Source: Lentisalinibacter sp964427415 (lineage in GTDB: Bacteria; Pseudomonadota; Gammaproteobacteria; Steroidobacterales; Woeseiaceae). Taken from it: a DNA stretch of 64,000 bases. The stretch covers positions 1 through 64,000 of the forward strand of contig CAYRUH010000020.1 in assembly GCA_964427415.1 (NCBI GenBank), written 5' to 3'. The position numbers were made by a program, and so were the translations under genes. The notes below the pieces were generated by a model that did not search any database, had not been told where the DNA came from, and saw only the letters and a list, made by a program, of their open reading frames with translations. This document shows positions 21,717-30,499 of this stretch, piece by piece; the first letter of the stretch is position 1, and the number at the start of each line of letters is the position of its first letter.

Positions 21717-22100
21717 ATGAAACTCAGGATCAGAGGCAATTCGGTCCGCCTGCGGGTCACCCGGACCGAGCGGGAGGCGATCGGGGCGGGCGAGACGGTC
21801 AGCGAGACCACCGACTTCGGCGGCGGCCACTTGCTCACCTGCCGGTTGACGGTCGACCCGGACGCGGACGTGATCGGCGCGTCGTTCGACGACGGGATCA
21901 TCACCGTGCGACTGCCGGCTCCACTGGCAGCGGAGTGGGCCGGCAGCGAGCTGGTCTCACTCGCGGGCGAGCAACCGGCGGCGGACGGGGAAGCTCTGGC
22001 TATCCTCGTGGAAAAAGACTTCCAGTGTCTTGCGCCGCGGGAAGGCGAAGACGAATCGGACATGTTTCTGCATCCGGGGGCGGTGACCGGCGGCTGTTGA
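21717..22100 (+). CDS. Small hypothetical protein, DUF7009-like
   Basis: 127 residues, no signal peptide or membrane segment. It begins MKLRIRGNSVRLRVTRTE and reads as beta-strand rich; a conserved-looking stretch is LVEKDFQCLAPREGEDESDMF near residue 98. The pattern MKLRIrgNSlRlRl...DF.CL matches a small uncharacterised family I know as DUF7009; function unknown. Preceded by GGAGGAGCAAGCT, a good ribosome site. Convergent with fghA. Confidence 0.75.
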   Translation: MKLRIRGNSVRLRVTRTEREAIGAGETVSETTDFGGGHLLTCRLTVDPDADVIGASFDDGIITVRLPAPLAAEWAGSELVSLAGEQPAADGEALAILVEKDFQCLAPREGEDESDMFLHPGAVTGGC

Positions 22101-22126
22101 GGAAGGCGCCGCAGGCGCTGACCGGC

Positions 22127-22981
22127 TCAGCCGGCAGCCAGGGCACGGGCGTGCCAGGCCAGATGCTCGCCGATGAAGGTGGCGACGAAGAAATAGCCGT
22201 GGTCGTAGCCGCGCTGCAGGCGCAGCGTCAGCGGCTGTCCGGCCGACTCGCAGGCTTCCTGCAGCAGACCGGGCTTCAGCTGTTCCTCCAGGAAGTCGTC
22301 CGCATCGCCCTGATCCACCAGCAGCGGGATGTCGTTTCCGCCCCGCCGGATCAGGCGGGTGGCGTCCCAGGGCTCCCATGCGCTGCGGTCCTCGCCCAGG
22401 TAGTGGGCGAACGCCTTCTGTCCCCAGGGGCAGTCCATCGGCGCGCAGATGGGCGCTAAGGCCGATACCGAGCGGAACATGCCGGGGTTTTTCAGTGCCA
22501 CGATCAGGGCGCCGTGTCCGCCCATCGAGTGGCCGCTGATGGAACGCTGGTGCGGGATCACGGGAAAGGCCGACTCCACGAGTGCCGGCAGCTCACAGGC
22601 GACGTAGTCGTACATGTTGTAATGATCCGCCCAAGGCGCTTCGGTGGCGTTCACGTAGAAGGCGGCGCCGGTGCCAAGGTCCCAGTCCGTGTCCTCGCCC
22701 GGCAGCCCGAGCCCGCGCGGACTGGTGTCCGGTGCCACCAGTGCGAGGCCGAGTTCCGCGGCGTAGCGCTGTGCGCCGGACTTGATGGTGAAGTTCTGCT
22801 CGGTGCAGGTCAGCCCGGACAGCCAGTAGAGCACCGGCACGGGTCCCGATTCCGCCCCGGGCGGCAGGTAGAGCGTGAACTGCATGGGGCAGCCGCACGC
22901 CTCCGAGTCGTGCCGGTAGGTATGGGTGTAGCCGTCGAACAGTCTGCTGCGGTCGATCAATTCCGGCGCTCGCGGGCTCAT
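22127..22981 (-). CDS. fghA: S-formylglutathione hydrolase
   Basis: 284 residues, alpha/beta-hydrolase of the esterase D family. Hydrolyses S-formylglutathione to formate and glutathione, the second step of glutathione-dependent formaldehyde detoxification. The nucleophile elbow SGHSMGGHGAL lies near residue 146; Asp in LLVDQGDADDFL and His in YDHGYFFV complete the triad. The N-terminal YLSGLTCTEQNF-type segment (here YWLSGLTCTEQNF) is diagnostic. The glutathione-dependent formaldehyde dehydrogenase gene is not adjacent. A nearby demethylase-type operon (53-64 kb) could be one formaldehyde source (inference). Confidence 0.95.
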   Translation of the reverse strand: MSPRAPELIDRSRLFDGYTHTYRHDSEACGCPMQFTLYLPPGAESGPVPVLYWLSGLTCTEQNFTIKSGAQRYAAELGLALVAPDTSPRGLGLPGEDTDWDLGTGAAFYVNATEAPWADHYNMYDYVACELPALVESAFPVIPHQRSISGHSMGGHGALIVALKNPGMFRSVSALAPICAPMDCPWGQKAFAHYLGEDRSAWEPWDATRLIRRGGNDIPLLVDQGDADDFLEEQLKPGLLQEACESAGQPLTLRLQRGYDHGYFFVATFIGEHLAWHARALAAG

Positions 22982-23043
22982 CGGCGTCTCCTCGTCTTGC
23001 CTGTTTCCGGACGGGGCGGCGGATTAGCCTGCGCAGCCGGGCG

Positions 23044-24549
23044 TCAGGCCGCGCTGATCCGACGCTCGCCGAAGGGCACGGATGCGGTCGTGCCGCTGAG
23101 CCGGTGCGCATCCTGCAGTGCGCGCCGCTCATAGCGCCTGAGAATCTGATCCAGCGCCCGGCTGATCTTGGACGCGGTGCGCAGGCGCTCGATCTTCGGG
23201 AACGTGGCCCGCTCGCCCTCCTTGATCAGGAACATGAGTTCCTTCTCGCTGGGCGGCGTCAGCAGTTTGGTCGGGTTGAACAGACGGTAACGTGGCATGA
23301 TGTTGATGTCGCCGGTATAAGTCTGCGTCGCCACCGAGTAGAACATGTTGGCCAGCATCTGCATCCGCGGGACCGGTTTGGTCACTCGCTGGGTGATCCA
23401 GTGGGTCGAGCGCAGCCACTCCTGATAAGTCCGGAAACCGAGGTGCAGCCCCGTGGACAGCAGGCTCTGTTCCTCCTTCGGATCCTGGATGAACCAGAGG
23501 ACGAGCGGATTGGTCTGGCTCGCCACGTAGTGGTTCACACCGTACAGGCGGGCCAGGCGCTTCGCGGGCAGATCCTCGCTCACCGAACCGTCCACCCAGC
23601 GCCGCTGGGGCAGATAAGGCTGGCGGCGCCCGTTCTTGTTCTTCGCCTCGAGGATCACGGGCGGATAGATGCCGGGCACGGCGCAGGAGGCCATCACGGC
23701 CTTGCGAATGTAGACGTTCGGCGAGGTGATGGCGTTCAGCAGACGGGAGGTCTGATGCACCTCTGCGGGCGCCACCGAGACGTTGATCTTGCGCCCGGTG
23801 AGTTCGTACGCCTCCTGGAAGGTCAGGTCGGGGATGAGCCTGTCGACGGTATCCTCGACGTCATGCACATCCATGTTCGGGGTGGTCGGTGACAGCAGAC
23901 GGCCGAGCCAGCTCACTTCCTGGCGGGCCTCCATCAGCAGGTTGCGCGGATCGAACATTTCCCGCAGCTCGGCGGTGGAGTGGGTGCCGAGGACACCGGC
24001 GATCAGCGAACCGGCGCTGGAACCGGACACGACCGATGGCAGCACGTCCTCCTCCAGCATGGACTTGACGACGCCCACGTGGAAGTGCCCGAGCACGGCA
24101 CCGCCCGAGAGCATGAGCGCCGAGCGGCCGTAGCAGTGATCCGCGCGACGGAAGAAATCGAGCCGTTCCTCGAAGCTGATCTTGTTGGAGCGCAGCTTTG
24201 ACAGGTAATGGAGCGCATCGACGATCTCATCCACGTATTCCTCGATGAGCTGCTTGGTGCCGAACCTCGCCCGCTTGTACAGTGCCGTCTTGCCCATCCC
24301 GGCCATGTTGCCGTGGATGCCCTCGTTCAGGGTGAACAGCAGGCCGTGGTCATCCTTGCTGGCCCGCAGCTCGCGCAGTGTGTCGAGGCGCTGACGGATG
24401 GAGTGATAGTCGTACAGACTGGATTTCTCCACCGCGCGCCACTGGTCCATGCCCGTCAGTTTGTCGTGGCTGATTGCGGCCTCGCGCCAGTCGGCGTAGC
24501 TATTGGCCTCGTCCATCGCCCGCTGGAGCAGTCTGCGGCTGGCTGCCAT
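23044..24549 (-). CDS. Patatin-like phospholipase with DUF3336
   Basis: 501 residues. N-terminal DUF3336 region (LLQRAMDEANSYADWREAA, then YDYHSIRQRLDTL), then a patatin domain. It has the oxyanion loop SGGAVLGHFHVG near residue 147, nucleophile GSSAGS near residue 177 and catalytic Asp in DGSVSEDLP near residue 320. Likely a Ser-Asp dyad lipid acyl hydrolase acting on triacylglycerol or phospholipid, as in related TGL-type lipases. Start set at ATG 24549 because AAGGTGGGAG lies 5 bp upstream; an in-frame TTG further upstream is less likely. Confidence 0.9.
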   Translation of the reverse strand: MAASRRLLQRAMDEANSYADWREAAISHDKLTGMDQWRAVEKSSLYDYHSIRQRLDTLRELRASKDDHGLLFTLNEGIHGNMAGMGKTALYKRARFGTKQLIEEYVDEIVDALHYLSKLRSNKISFEERLDFFRRADHCYGRSALMLSGGAVLGHFHVGVVKSMLEEDVLPSVVSGSSAGSLIAGVLGTHSTAELREMFDPRNLLMEARQEVSWLGRLLSPTTPNMDVHDVEDTVDRLIPDLTFQEAYELTGRKINVSVAPAEVHQTSRLLNAITSPNVYIRKAVMASCAVPGIYPPVILEAKNKNGRRQPYLPQRRWVDGSVSEDLPAKRLARLYGVNHYVASQTNPLVLWFIQDPKEEQSLLSTGLHLGFRTYQEWLRSTHWITQRVTKPVPRMQMLANMFYSVATQTYTGDINIMPRYRLFNPTKLLTPPSEKELMFLIKEGERATFPKIERLRTASKISRALDQILRRYERRALQDAHRLSGTTASVPFGERRISAA

Positions 24550-24645
24550 ATTCTCCCACCTTCCGTCAGTCTCGTTGAGCAACCATCATACCGCGGTCCC
24601 GGGGCGCATGTCGCCGCACGGGTCACGATTTCAACATCGGCTGCT

Positions 24646-24668
24646 ACCGTAACTTATTGAAATACGGT
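24646..24668. promoter_or_regulatory. Inverted repeat in divergent intergenic region, possible operator
   Basis: ACCGTA and TACGGT form perfect 6-bp arms around an 11-bp AT-rich centre (ACTTATTGAAA). The repeat lies about 100 bp upstream of the patatin start (minus strand) and about 215 bp upstream of prs. It is the most AT-rich point of the 333-bp stretch 24550-24882, so a promoter/operator is plausible. No regulator was identified. Confidence 0.3.
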
Positions 24669-24742
24669 CATCCAGCCGGGTAAATCGTGGAAAGCGGCTA
24701 TGCCCGGGCGAGCGCTCCGGGAATCCCTATGGGACGGGTCCC

Positions 24743-24883
24743 GGGCTTTGCGTCAGGCATGGCGGGCGGGCACGGTGTGGCGGAGCGCTCTTGACGCGGC
24801 ATGCGCAGGGGCGAGCGCAAGCGGAATATGCGCTGGAGTACTTCCGCGCTCATCCGGATGTGATTACGCTGTCGGTTGACTGA
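24743..24883 (+). pseudogene. Remnant of thymidine phosphorylase-like gene (C-terminal end only)
   Basis: In the frame ending in TGA 24881-24883 the translation reads GLCVRHGGRARCGGALLTRH, then AQGRAQAEYALEYFRAHPDV, then ITLSVD. This resembles the end of archaeal-type (AMP/thymidine) phosphorylases, which is of the form 'h.G..V..G.PLlTlHAes..el.yALeY...hp.ii'. Such genes often sit directly before a PRPP-synthetase-like gene. The frame closes upstream at a TAA at 24650-24652 and lacks a sensible start, so only the tail survives. The TGA overlaps the ATG of the PRPP synthetase by one base (TGATG), the expected relic of a coupled two-gene operon. Confidence 0.5.
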
Positions 24884-25797
24884 TGGAAACCCTGCTATTC
24901 AATCTGGGCGGCTCCCGCTCGCTGGTCGACGCAGTCGTAGCGGCGACCGGCGCGGTGACAGGTCAGCTGGACACCCGATGCTTTCCCGACGGTGAAGCCT
25001 ACGTCCGGGTGGCGACCCCGTGCGCCGGCGCCGACGTCATTCTGTGCGCCGGCCTGCAGCCGCCGGACGGAGAGACCCTGCGGGTGCTGCTAACGGCCGC
25101 TACACTGCGCGATCTGGGCGCCGCCCGGATTCTGCTCGTGGCGCCCTATCTGCCCTACATGCGTCAGGACAGCCGCTTCCGGGAAGGCGAGGGCATCACC
25201 TCCCGCTACTATGCCGGACTCCTCTCCGCTCATTTCGATGGCCTGGTGACCGTGGATCCCCACCTGCATCGTTACCACTGTCTCTCGGAGATCTATGCCA
25301 TACCGGCGGTCTGTGTGCATGCCGCGCCGGCCATCGGTGCGTGGGTGCGGCAGCATGTGACGGAACCGGTGCTCATCGGCCCGGACAGCGAGAGCCGCCA
25401 GTGGGTGGAGGAGGTTGCCGCGGTAGCCGACGCCCCGTACATCGTTCTCGAAAAGGTGCGGCGCGGCGATCGGGACGTCTCGGTGAGCGAACCCGACCTC
25501 GTCGCTCACGGCGGCCGCCGGCCCGTGGTTCTGGACGACATCATCTCCAGCGGGCGCACGATGGCGGAGGCGGTCATGCGGCTGAACGGACACGCCGGGC
25601 CACCGCCGGTCTGCATTGCCATCCATCCGGTATTCGCCGACGGTGCGGTGGCGGATATCCAGACGGCGGGCGCCGGCCGCGTGGTCTCGTGCAACACCAT
25701 AGAACACGACACCAATGCCATCGACGTCTCGCCACTGATCGGTGACGCCTGCCGGGGGTTTTCCGGTGCCGGCGTGCGGAGCGCGTCCTGGCTATGA
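24883..25797 (+). CDS. Ribose-phosphate pyrophosphokinase-like protein (divergent PRPP synthetase)
   Basis: 304 residues, PRPP synthetase family: makes PRPP from ribose-5-phosphate and ATP. Recognised by FPDGEAYVRV, LLVAPYLPYMRQDSRFREGE, the metal-binding VTVDPHLHRYH near residue 125, IGPDSESRQWV and the PRPP loop VVLDDIISSGRTM near residues 216-228. It is divergent from housekeeping Prs and lacks much of the allosteric flag region, resembling the archaeal-type enzymes paired with nucleoside phosphorylases. That pairing suggests a salvage role, with PRPP used or formed from phosphorylated ribose. It overlaps the following transporter by 4 bp. Confidence 0.85.
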   Translation: METLLFNLGGSRSLVDAVVAATGAVTGQLDTRCFPDGEAYVRVATPCAGADVILCAGLQPPDGETLRVLLTAATLRDLGAARILLVAPYLPYMRQDSRFREGEGITSRYYAGLLSAHFDGLVTVDPHLHRYHCLSEIYAIPAVCVHAAPAIGAWVRQHVTEPVLIGPDSESRQWVEEVAAVADAPYIVLEKVRRGDRDVSVSEPDLVAHGGRRPVVLDDIISSGRTMAEAVMRLNGHAGPPPVCIAIHPVFADGAVADIQTAGAGRVVSCNTIEHDTNAIDVSPLIGDACRGFSGAGVRSASWL

Positions 25798-27071
25798 GGA
25801 AAACACTCGCTCCCCTGGTGGCGCTGCTGCTCGGCGTCGCCCTGATGCTCGTCGGCAACGGGCTGCACGCCGTGCTGGTGCCGTTCCGCGCCGGCGTGGA
25901 GGTTTTCACCCAGCTGTCCATCGGTCTGATCGGCGCGGGCTATTTTCTCGGCTTCACCGTGGGTTGTCTGCAGGGCGGCACCCTCATTCGCATGGTGGGT
26001 CACGTACGGGCATTCGCGGCGATGACCGCGCTGGCCTCGGCCGTCCCGCTGATTCAGGCGTTGTGGGTCGATCCGGTCGCCTGGTTTTTCTTCCGCGCGG
26101 CTACGGGATTCTGCTTCTCTATTCTCTACATCGTCATCGAGAGCTGGCTGAACGAGCGGGCCAGCAATGAGAACCGCGGCGTCGTTTTCTCGACCTATAT
26201 TTTCATCAGCTTCGGCGCCATGGCGCTCGGCCAGGAACTGCTTCGTACTTACGATCCGAGCAGCGTGGAGCTGTTCGCCGTCATCGCCACCCTCGTATCG
26301 CTGGCGGCGATACCGGTTGCGCTGACCCGCTCGCCGACACCGCGACTGCCCGAGGCGACGGTGATCAATCTGCGCGGGCTGTGGCGTGTTTCACCGTCGG
26401 GTCTCGCCGGCACGCTCGCTTCGGGGCTCGGCAACGGCGCCTTCTGGTCGCTTGCGCCGCTGGTGGCGGCGGGCGATGCGCTGGATGTCTCGCGTACGGC
26501 CACCTTCATGAGCGTCGCGCTCATCGGTGGTGCGGCGGGCCAGTTTCCTTTCGGCGGCTTGTCGGACCGGATCGATCGGCGCCAGGTCATTGCCGGCGTA
26601 GCGGCTTTCGGCGCCGCCGTGAGCCTGGCCATCTGGCTGGCGGCGGGCGCCGCCGCAGACAACCTGTTGCTGTACCTCCTGAGTTTCCTGTGGGGCACCG
26701 CATCGTTCACCATCTACCCTATCTCGGTTGCGCACTCCAACGATCACGCGGACCCGGATGATTTCGTGGCGGTCTCCGCCGGGTTACTTCTGGCCTACGG
26801 CGCCGGGGCGACGGTGGGTCCGGTCATCGCATCGCTGCTGATGTCGCTGACCAGCGCGCCGGCACTGTATCTCTTTATCGCGGTGATCTACTTGCCGCTG
26901 ACCGTGTTTGCCGTGACTCGTATTTACCGCCAGGAGCAGGTGCCGGCGGCCGAGCAAGTCGCCTTCTCCGATGCGCTCAGTGCATCCGGCACGGCCTCCC
27001 ACGCCTACGAGGAGGAATGGAGTGATCAGGTGCTCGAGGAACAGGCGGAGGCGGCTGGCGATGCTCAGTGA
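25794..27071 (+). CDS. MFS transporter (YcaD-like)
   Basis: 425 residues with 12 hydrophobic segments, major facilitator superfamily. The start ATG overlaps the end of the PRPP synthetase gene (ATGA). The inner motif GGLSDRIDRRQVI near residue 256 is the MFS cytoplasmic loop signature, here between helices 8 and 9. The long charged C-terminal tail (EEEWSDQVLEEQAEAAG) is cytoplasmic. Overall pattern (GYFLGFTVGCLQGG, YIVIESWLNERAS) matches the YcaD-like group; substrate unknown, but co-transcription with prs makes a nucleoside or base conceivable. Confidence 0.88.
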   Translation: MRKTLAPLVALLLGVALMLVGNGLHAVLVPFRAGVEVFTQLSIGLIGAGYFLGFTVGCLQGGTLIRMVGHVRAFAAMTALASAVPLIQALWVDPVAWFFFRAATGFCFSILYIVIESWLNERASNENRGVVFSTYIFISFGAMALGQELLRTYDPSSVELFAVIATLVSLAAIPVALTRSPTPRLPEATVINLRGLWRVSPSGLAGTLASGLGNGAFWSLAPLVAAGDALDVSRTATFMSVALIGGAAGQFPFGGLSDRIDRRQVIAGVAAFGAAVSLAIWLAAGAAADNLLLYLLSFLWGTASFTIYPISVAHSNDHADPDDFVAVSAGLLLAYGAGATVGPVIASLLMSLTSAPALYLFIAVIYLPLTVFAVTRIYRQEQVPAAEQVAFSDALSASGTASHAYEEEWSDQVLEEQAEAAGDAQ

Positions 27072-27835
27072 CCGGCGTGCTCTGCCGGCATCCCCGGGTC
27101 GGTTTCCGTGTCGGTCTTCATCGCCCCGTGGTCGCCGTGACCGCCGTGGTCGGCGCTCATGTGCATGACCGGCATGGCCATGGTCCACAGCCCCGCCAGC
27201 ACCACCAGCGCGCCCGCCGCGCGGCGCACGTCGGTGCGCCGGGTGAGTGACGCCAGCCGCGCCGCACCGGCGGTGGCCAGCACCATCGCCGGCAGCGTGC
27301 CGAGGCCGAACGCAGCCATCACGAGCGCGCCCTCGGTTGCGCCGCCTGAGACCGCTGCCGCCAGCAGCACCGAGTAGACCAGGCCGCACGGGATCCAGCC
27401 CCACAGCAGGCCGAGGCCGATCGCATGCAGCGGCGTGCGGGCGGGCAGCAGGCGCCCGGTGAGCGGCGCGAGTTTCTGCCAGCCCCGGGCTCCCCAGGCC
27501 TCCAGCGGCCGCAACGGATTCCAGGCGAAGGCGAGCTGCAGACCGATCAGCACGATGATGACGCCGAAAGCGATACGCAGCGCCGGGCCCCATTCGCGCA
27601 GACCGAATACCGAGCCGCCGGTGGCTCCGGCGAAACCGACCAGCGCACCCAGGACCATATAGCCGCCGATGCGCCCGCCATTGTAAGCGAGCGCGAAGCC
27701 CGAGCGCGCGGCAGCACCCCGGACCCCGGTATTGAGGCCGAACCAGCCGGCGATGCCGCCGCACATGCCGAGGCAGTGGGTGGAACCCAGCAGGCCGGCG
27801 ACGAGAGCCGCCAGCAGGCCGCCTTCAGCGCTCAT
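27065..27835 (-). CDS. SafE/TauE-type membrane protein (UreH-like transmembrane domain)
   Basis: 256 residues, about six membrane segments. It starts with LVAGLLGSTHCLGMCGGIAGW, the signature of the 'sulfite exporter TauE/SafE'/UreH2 family found at the end of cco operons and linked to copper or metal handling for cbb3 oxidase. A second motif, GLLWGWIPCGLVYSVLLAA, repeats the pattern. The C-terminal tail is His/Met-rich (MHMSADHGGHGDHGAMK, ending PAEHAGH), suggesting metal binding. Overlaps ccoS by 11 bp. Confidence 0.9.
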   Translation of the reverse strand: MSAEGGLLAALVAGLLGSTHCLGMCGGIAGWFGLNTGVRGAAARSGFALAYNGGRIGGYMVLGALVGFAGATGGSVFGLREWGPALRIAFGVIIVLIGLQLAFAWNPLRPLEAWGARGWQKLAPLTGRLLPARTPLHAIGLGLLWGWIPCGLVYSVLLAAAVSGGATEGALVMAAFGLGTLPAMVLATAGAARLASLTRRTDVRRAAGALVVLAGLWTMAMPVMHMSADHGGHGDHGAMKTDTETDPGMPAEHAGH

Positions 27836-28007
27836 CTTCTCCGTCCTCCTCGCGGGCCGGTGGCGCCCGGTCGTCGTCCATGACCACCCGCCATGCGGGC
27901 GTGTCCATGTCGTCGAACTGACCGCTGCCGACGGCCCAGAAGAAAGCCCAGACGGCCAGGCCGAGCAGCATCAGGCCCAGCGGTATCAGGACGTAGAGCA
28001 CGCTCAC
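27825..28007 (-). CDS. ccoS: cbb3-type cytochrome oxidase assembly protein CcoS
   Basis: 60 residues from GTG 28007, which overlaps the ccoI stop as GTGA. One transmembrane helix (VLYVLIPLGLMLLGLAVWAF) is followed by FFWAVGSGQFDDMDTPAWR, the hallmark of CcoS, and an acidic tail. Needed for cofactor insertion into cbb3 oxidase. Too short to be obvious in simple gene scans, but motif and operon place are decisive. Confidence 0.93.
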   Translation of the reverse strand: MSVLYVLIPLGLMLLGLAVWAFFWAVGSGQFDDMDTPAWRVVMDDDRAPPAREEDGEDER

Positions 28008-30499
28008 GAAGAAGCCTCGAGCACGCCCGGCGAGGGAGTGCGCGGGGCCTCTGCGGGGGCCCCGCGTACCCGCGCCGCCTTGCCGCCCCGGCGCAGGCGC
28101 AGCGCATTCAGCACCACCAGCAGGGAACTCGCGGACATGCCGATGGCCGCCATCCACGGCGCCAGCGCGCCCGAAGCGGCGAGGGGCAGCGCCAGCACGT
28201 TGTAGCCGATGGCCCAGCCGATGTTCTGCCGGATGATACGGCGCGTTCGTCGCGACAGATCCACCGCCTCGAGCAGCGGCGCCAGTGAGTCGCCGAGCAG
28301 AACCGCATCGGCGCTCGACTGGGCCAGCGTCGTGCCCGCGCCCATGGCGATGGAGACGTCCGCGCCCGCCAGTACCGGTGCGTCGTTGATGCCGTCGCCG
28401 ACCAGAGCGACCTTCTCGCCGCTGGCCTGCAGTTGCCGCACCCAGGCGAGCTTGTCCTCCGGTCGCAGGCCGCCGCGGGCGTCGTCGATGCCGAGCCGGC
28501 CGGCGATGTCCTGGACCGTGCGGGAGCGGTCGCCACTCGCGATGGCCGTGGCGATGCCGGCATCGTGCAGAGTGCGCACCACCTCTGCTGCGTCGTCCCG
28601 GAGCGCATCGCGCAGTTCGAAGGCGGCCAGCACGCGGCCGCCGGCGTCGCCGAGGAATACCACCGTGGATGCGGGGCCGGTCTCGATGCGTGCAAGCGCG
28701 GCGCCTGCCGCCTCGCCGACGAACTCCGCCGAGCCGATGCGATAGCACTCGCCGTTGACGGTGCCCTCGATGCCCCGGCCCGGTACCGGGCGCAGGTCCG
28801 CCGGGGTGTCATCCCTGCGCGGGAACGCGCGGGCCAGTGCGTGCTCGGAACCGCTCTCCAGCCGGGCGGCGATGGTGAGGCAGCGCTGCGAATCGATGTC
28901 TTCGCTCAGCGGCAGCACACGCTCCAGCTCCGGCCGCCCACGGGTCAGAGTGCCGGTCTTGTCGAACACGACGCGGTCGAATTCGGCCAGCCCTTCCAGC
29001 GCCCGGGAGCGGGTGACGAGGATGCCCCGGTCGGCCAGCGCCGTATTGGCGGCCGCCAGGGCGGCAGGCGTGGCGAGTGACAGGGCGCAGGGGCAGGTGA
29101 CGACCAGTACCGCCAGCGCGGCGGGGAAGGCAATACCCGGGTCGATCCACCACCAGGTCACGCCGACCGTCGCCGCGATGGCGATTACCGCGACCACGAA
29201 CCAGCTCGCCACCCGGTCGGCCAGCACGGCAACCGCCGGCCGTTCGGCCTGGGCCCGTTCCAGCAGCCGGGAGATGGAAGCCAGCATCGTGTCCTGGCCC
29301 ACCCGCTCGGCGGTCAGCGTCAGGACCCCGTCCAGATTGATGCTGCCCGCCGTGACCTCGTCGCCCGGTGCCCGCGGCACCGGGTCCGACTCGCCCGTGA
29401 TCAGCGACTCGTCCATGGACGCCTGCCCGTTGAGGATGCGGGCGTCGGCCGGCACGCGCTCCCCGGGACGCAGCACGAACCGGTCGCCCGCGCGCAGCCG
29501 GGCGACGGCGATGATCTCCTCGCCGCCGTCAGGCCCGCGGAGCAGCCGCCGTACCGTATCCGGCAGCAGCTGGCCGATGGCTGCCGAGCGCTCCGTGGCG
29601 CCGTGGCGGGCACTCATCTCGAGGAAGCGGCCCAGCGACAGGAAGAACACGAACATGGTGGCGGAGTCGAAGTACACCTCGCCGTGGCCGGTGAAGGCCG
29701 CGTACAGCGAGGCGACATAGGCGCCGCCGACGGCGATGGAGACCGGCAGGTCCATGCCGGGCCGTCCGGAACGAAGCCCGCGCCAGGCGGACTGGAAGAA
29801 CGGCCGGCCGGCGTAGAACACCACGGGCGTGGTAACGAGCGCGCTCACCCAGATCAGGAAGCGGCGCATGTCCGGATCGATGCCCTGGAAGGCGCCGGCG
29901 TAGAGGCCGACCGCGAACATCATCACCTGCATCATGCCGACGCCGGCGACCAGCAGACGCTTCAGCGCCTGACGCCGCTCCCGCTGCCGCGGCGAGAACG
30001 ACTCGGTCAGGCTCTGGGGATGCGGGCGGTAGCCCAGCCGCTCGATGGTGCCGAGGATCGCGCTGAAGCGGGTGTCTTCCGGTCGCCAGATGACGTGCAG
30101 GCGGGAAGAGGCCGTGTTGACGGTGATCTCGTCCACGCCGGGCAGTCGGCGCAGCACGTTCTCCAGCAACCAGCTGCAGGCGCTGCAATAGAGTCCCTCG
30201 ACGTGGAGTACGGCCTCGATGCGGCCGTCCGCTCGCGTGGCGGCGAACAGCGGCAGCGTCTCCGGGTCGTCGAATCCGCGCCAGTGATCGTCGTCGCCCG
30301 GCGGCGGCGCGGGCGCCTCGCCCGGCGGCAGCTCGCGGAACCGGTAGTAGGCATCGAAGCCCGAGGCACCGATGAGTTCGGCCACCGCCTTGCAGCCGTG
30401 GCAGCACATCGGCCGGTCCTCGCCGTCAATGCGGGCGGTCAGGTCCAGGCCCGCCGGCACGGGCAGGCCGCAGTGGAAACAGCGGCGAGCGTCAGCCAT
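28004..30499 (-). CDS. ccoI: Copper-translocating P-type ATPase for cbb3 assembly
   Basis: 831 residues, CcoI/FixI. The N-terminal zinc-ribbon-like CFHCGLPVPAG and CHGCKAVAELIG are followed by an HMA domain with metal motif CSAC near residue 107. Then come the phosphatase loop (SLITGESDPV), the intramembrane VTCPCALS near residue 466, the phosphorylation site DKTGTLT near residue 512 and the hinge VGDGINDAPVLAGAD. Exports Cu+ to the periplasmic side for the CuB centre of cbb3 oxidase. Overlaps ccoH (8 bp) and ccoS (4 bp). Confidence 0.95.
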   Translation of the reverse strand: MADARRCFHCGLPVPAGLDLTARIDGEDRPMCCHGCKAVAELIGASGFDAYYRFRELPPGEAPAPPPGDDDHWRGFDDPETLPLFAATRADGRIEAVLHVEGLYCSACSWLLENVLRRLPGVDEITVNTASSRLHVIWRPEDTRFSAILGTIERLGYRPHPQSLTESFSPRQRERRQALKRLLVAGVGMMQVMMFAVGLYAGAFQGIDPDMRRFLIWVSALVTTPVVFYAGRPFFQSAWRGLRSGRPGMDLPVSIAVGGAYVASLYAAFTGHGEVYFDSATMFVFFLSLGRFLEMSARHGATERSAAIGQLLPDTVRRLLRGPDGGEEIIAVARLRAGDRFVLRPGERVPADARILNGQASMDESLITGESDPVPRAPGDEVTAGSINLDGVLTLTAERVGQDTMLASISRLLERAQAERPAVAVLADRVASWFVVAVIAIAATVGVTWWWIDPGIAFPAALAVLVVTCPCALSLATPAALAAANTALADRGILVTRSRALEGLAEFDRVVFDKTGTLTRGRPELERVLPLSEDIDSQRCLTIAARLESGSEHALARAFPRRDDTPADLRPVPGRGIEGTVNGECYRIGSAEFVGEAAGAALARIETGPASTVVFLGDAGGRVLAAFELRDALRDDAAEVVRTLHDAGIATAIASGDRSRTVQDIAGRLGIDDARGGLRPEDKLAWVRQLQASGEKVALVGDGINDAPVLAGADVSIAMGAGTTLAQSSADAVLLGDSLAPLLEAVDLSRRTRRIIRQNIGWAIGYNVLALPLAASGALAPWMAAIGMSASSLLVVLNALRLRRGGKAARVRGAPAEAPRTPSPGVLEASS

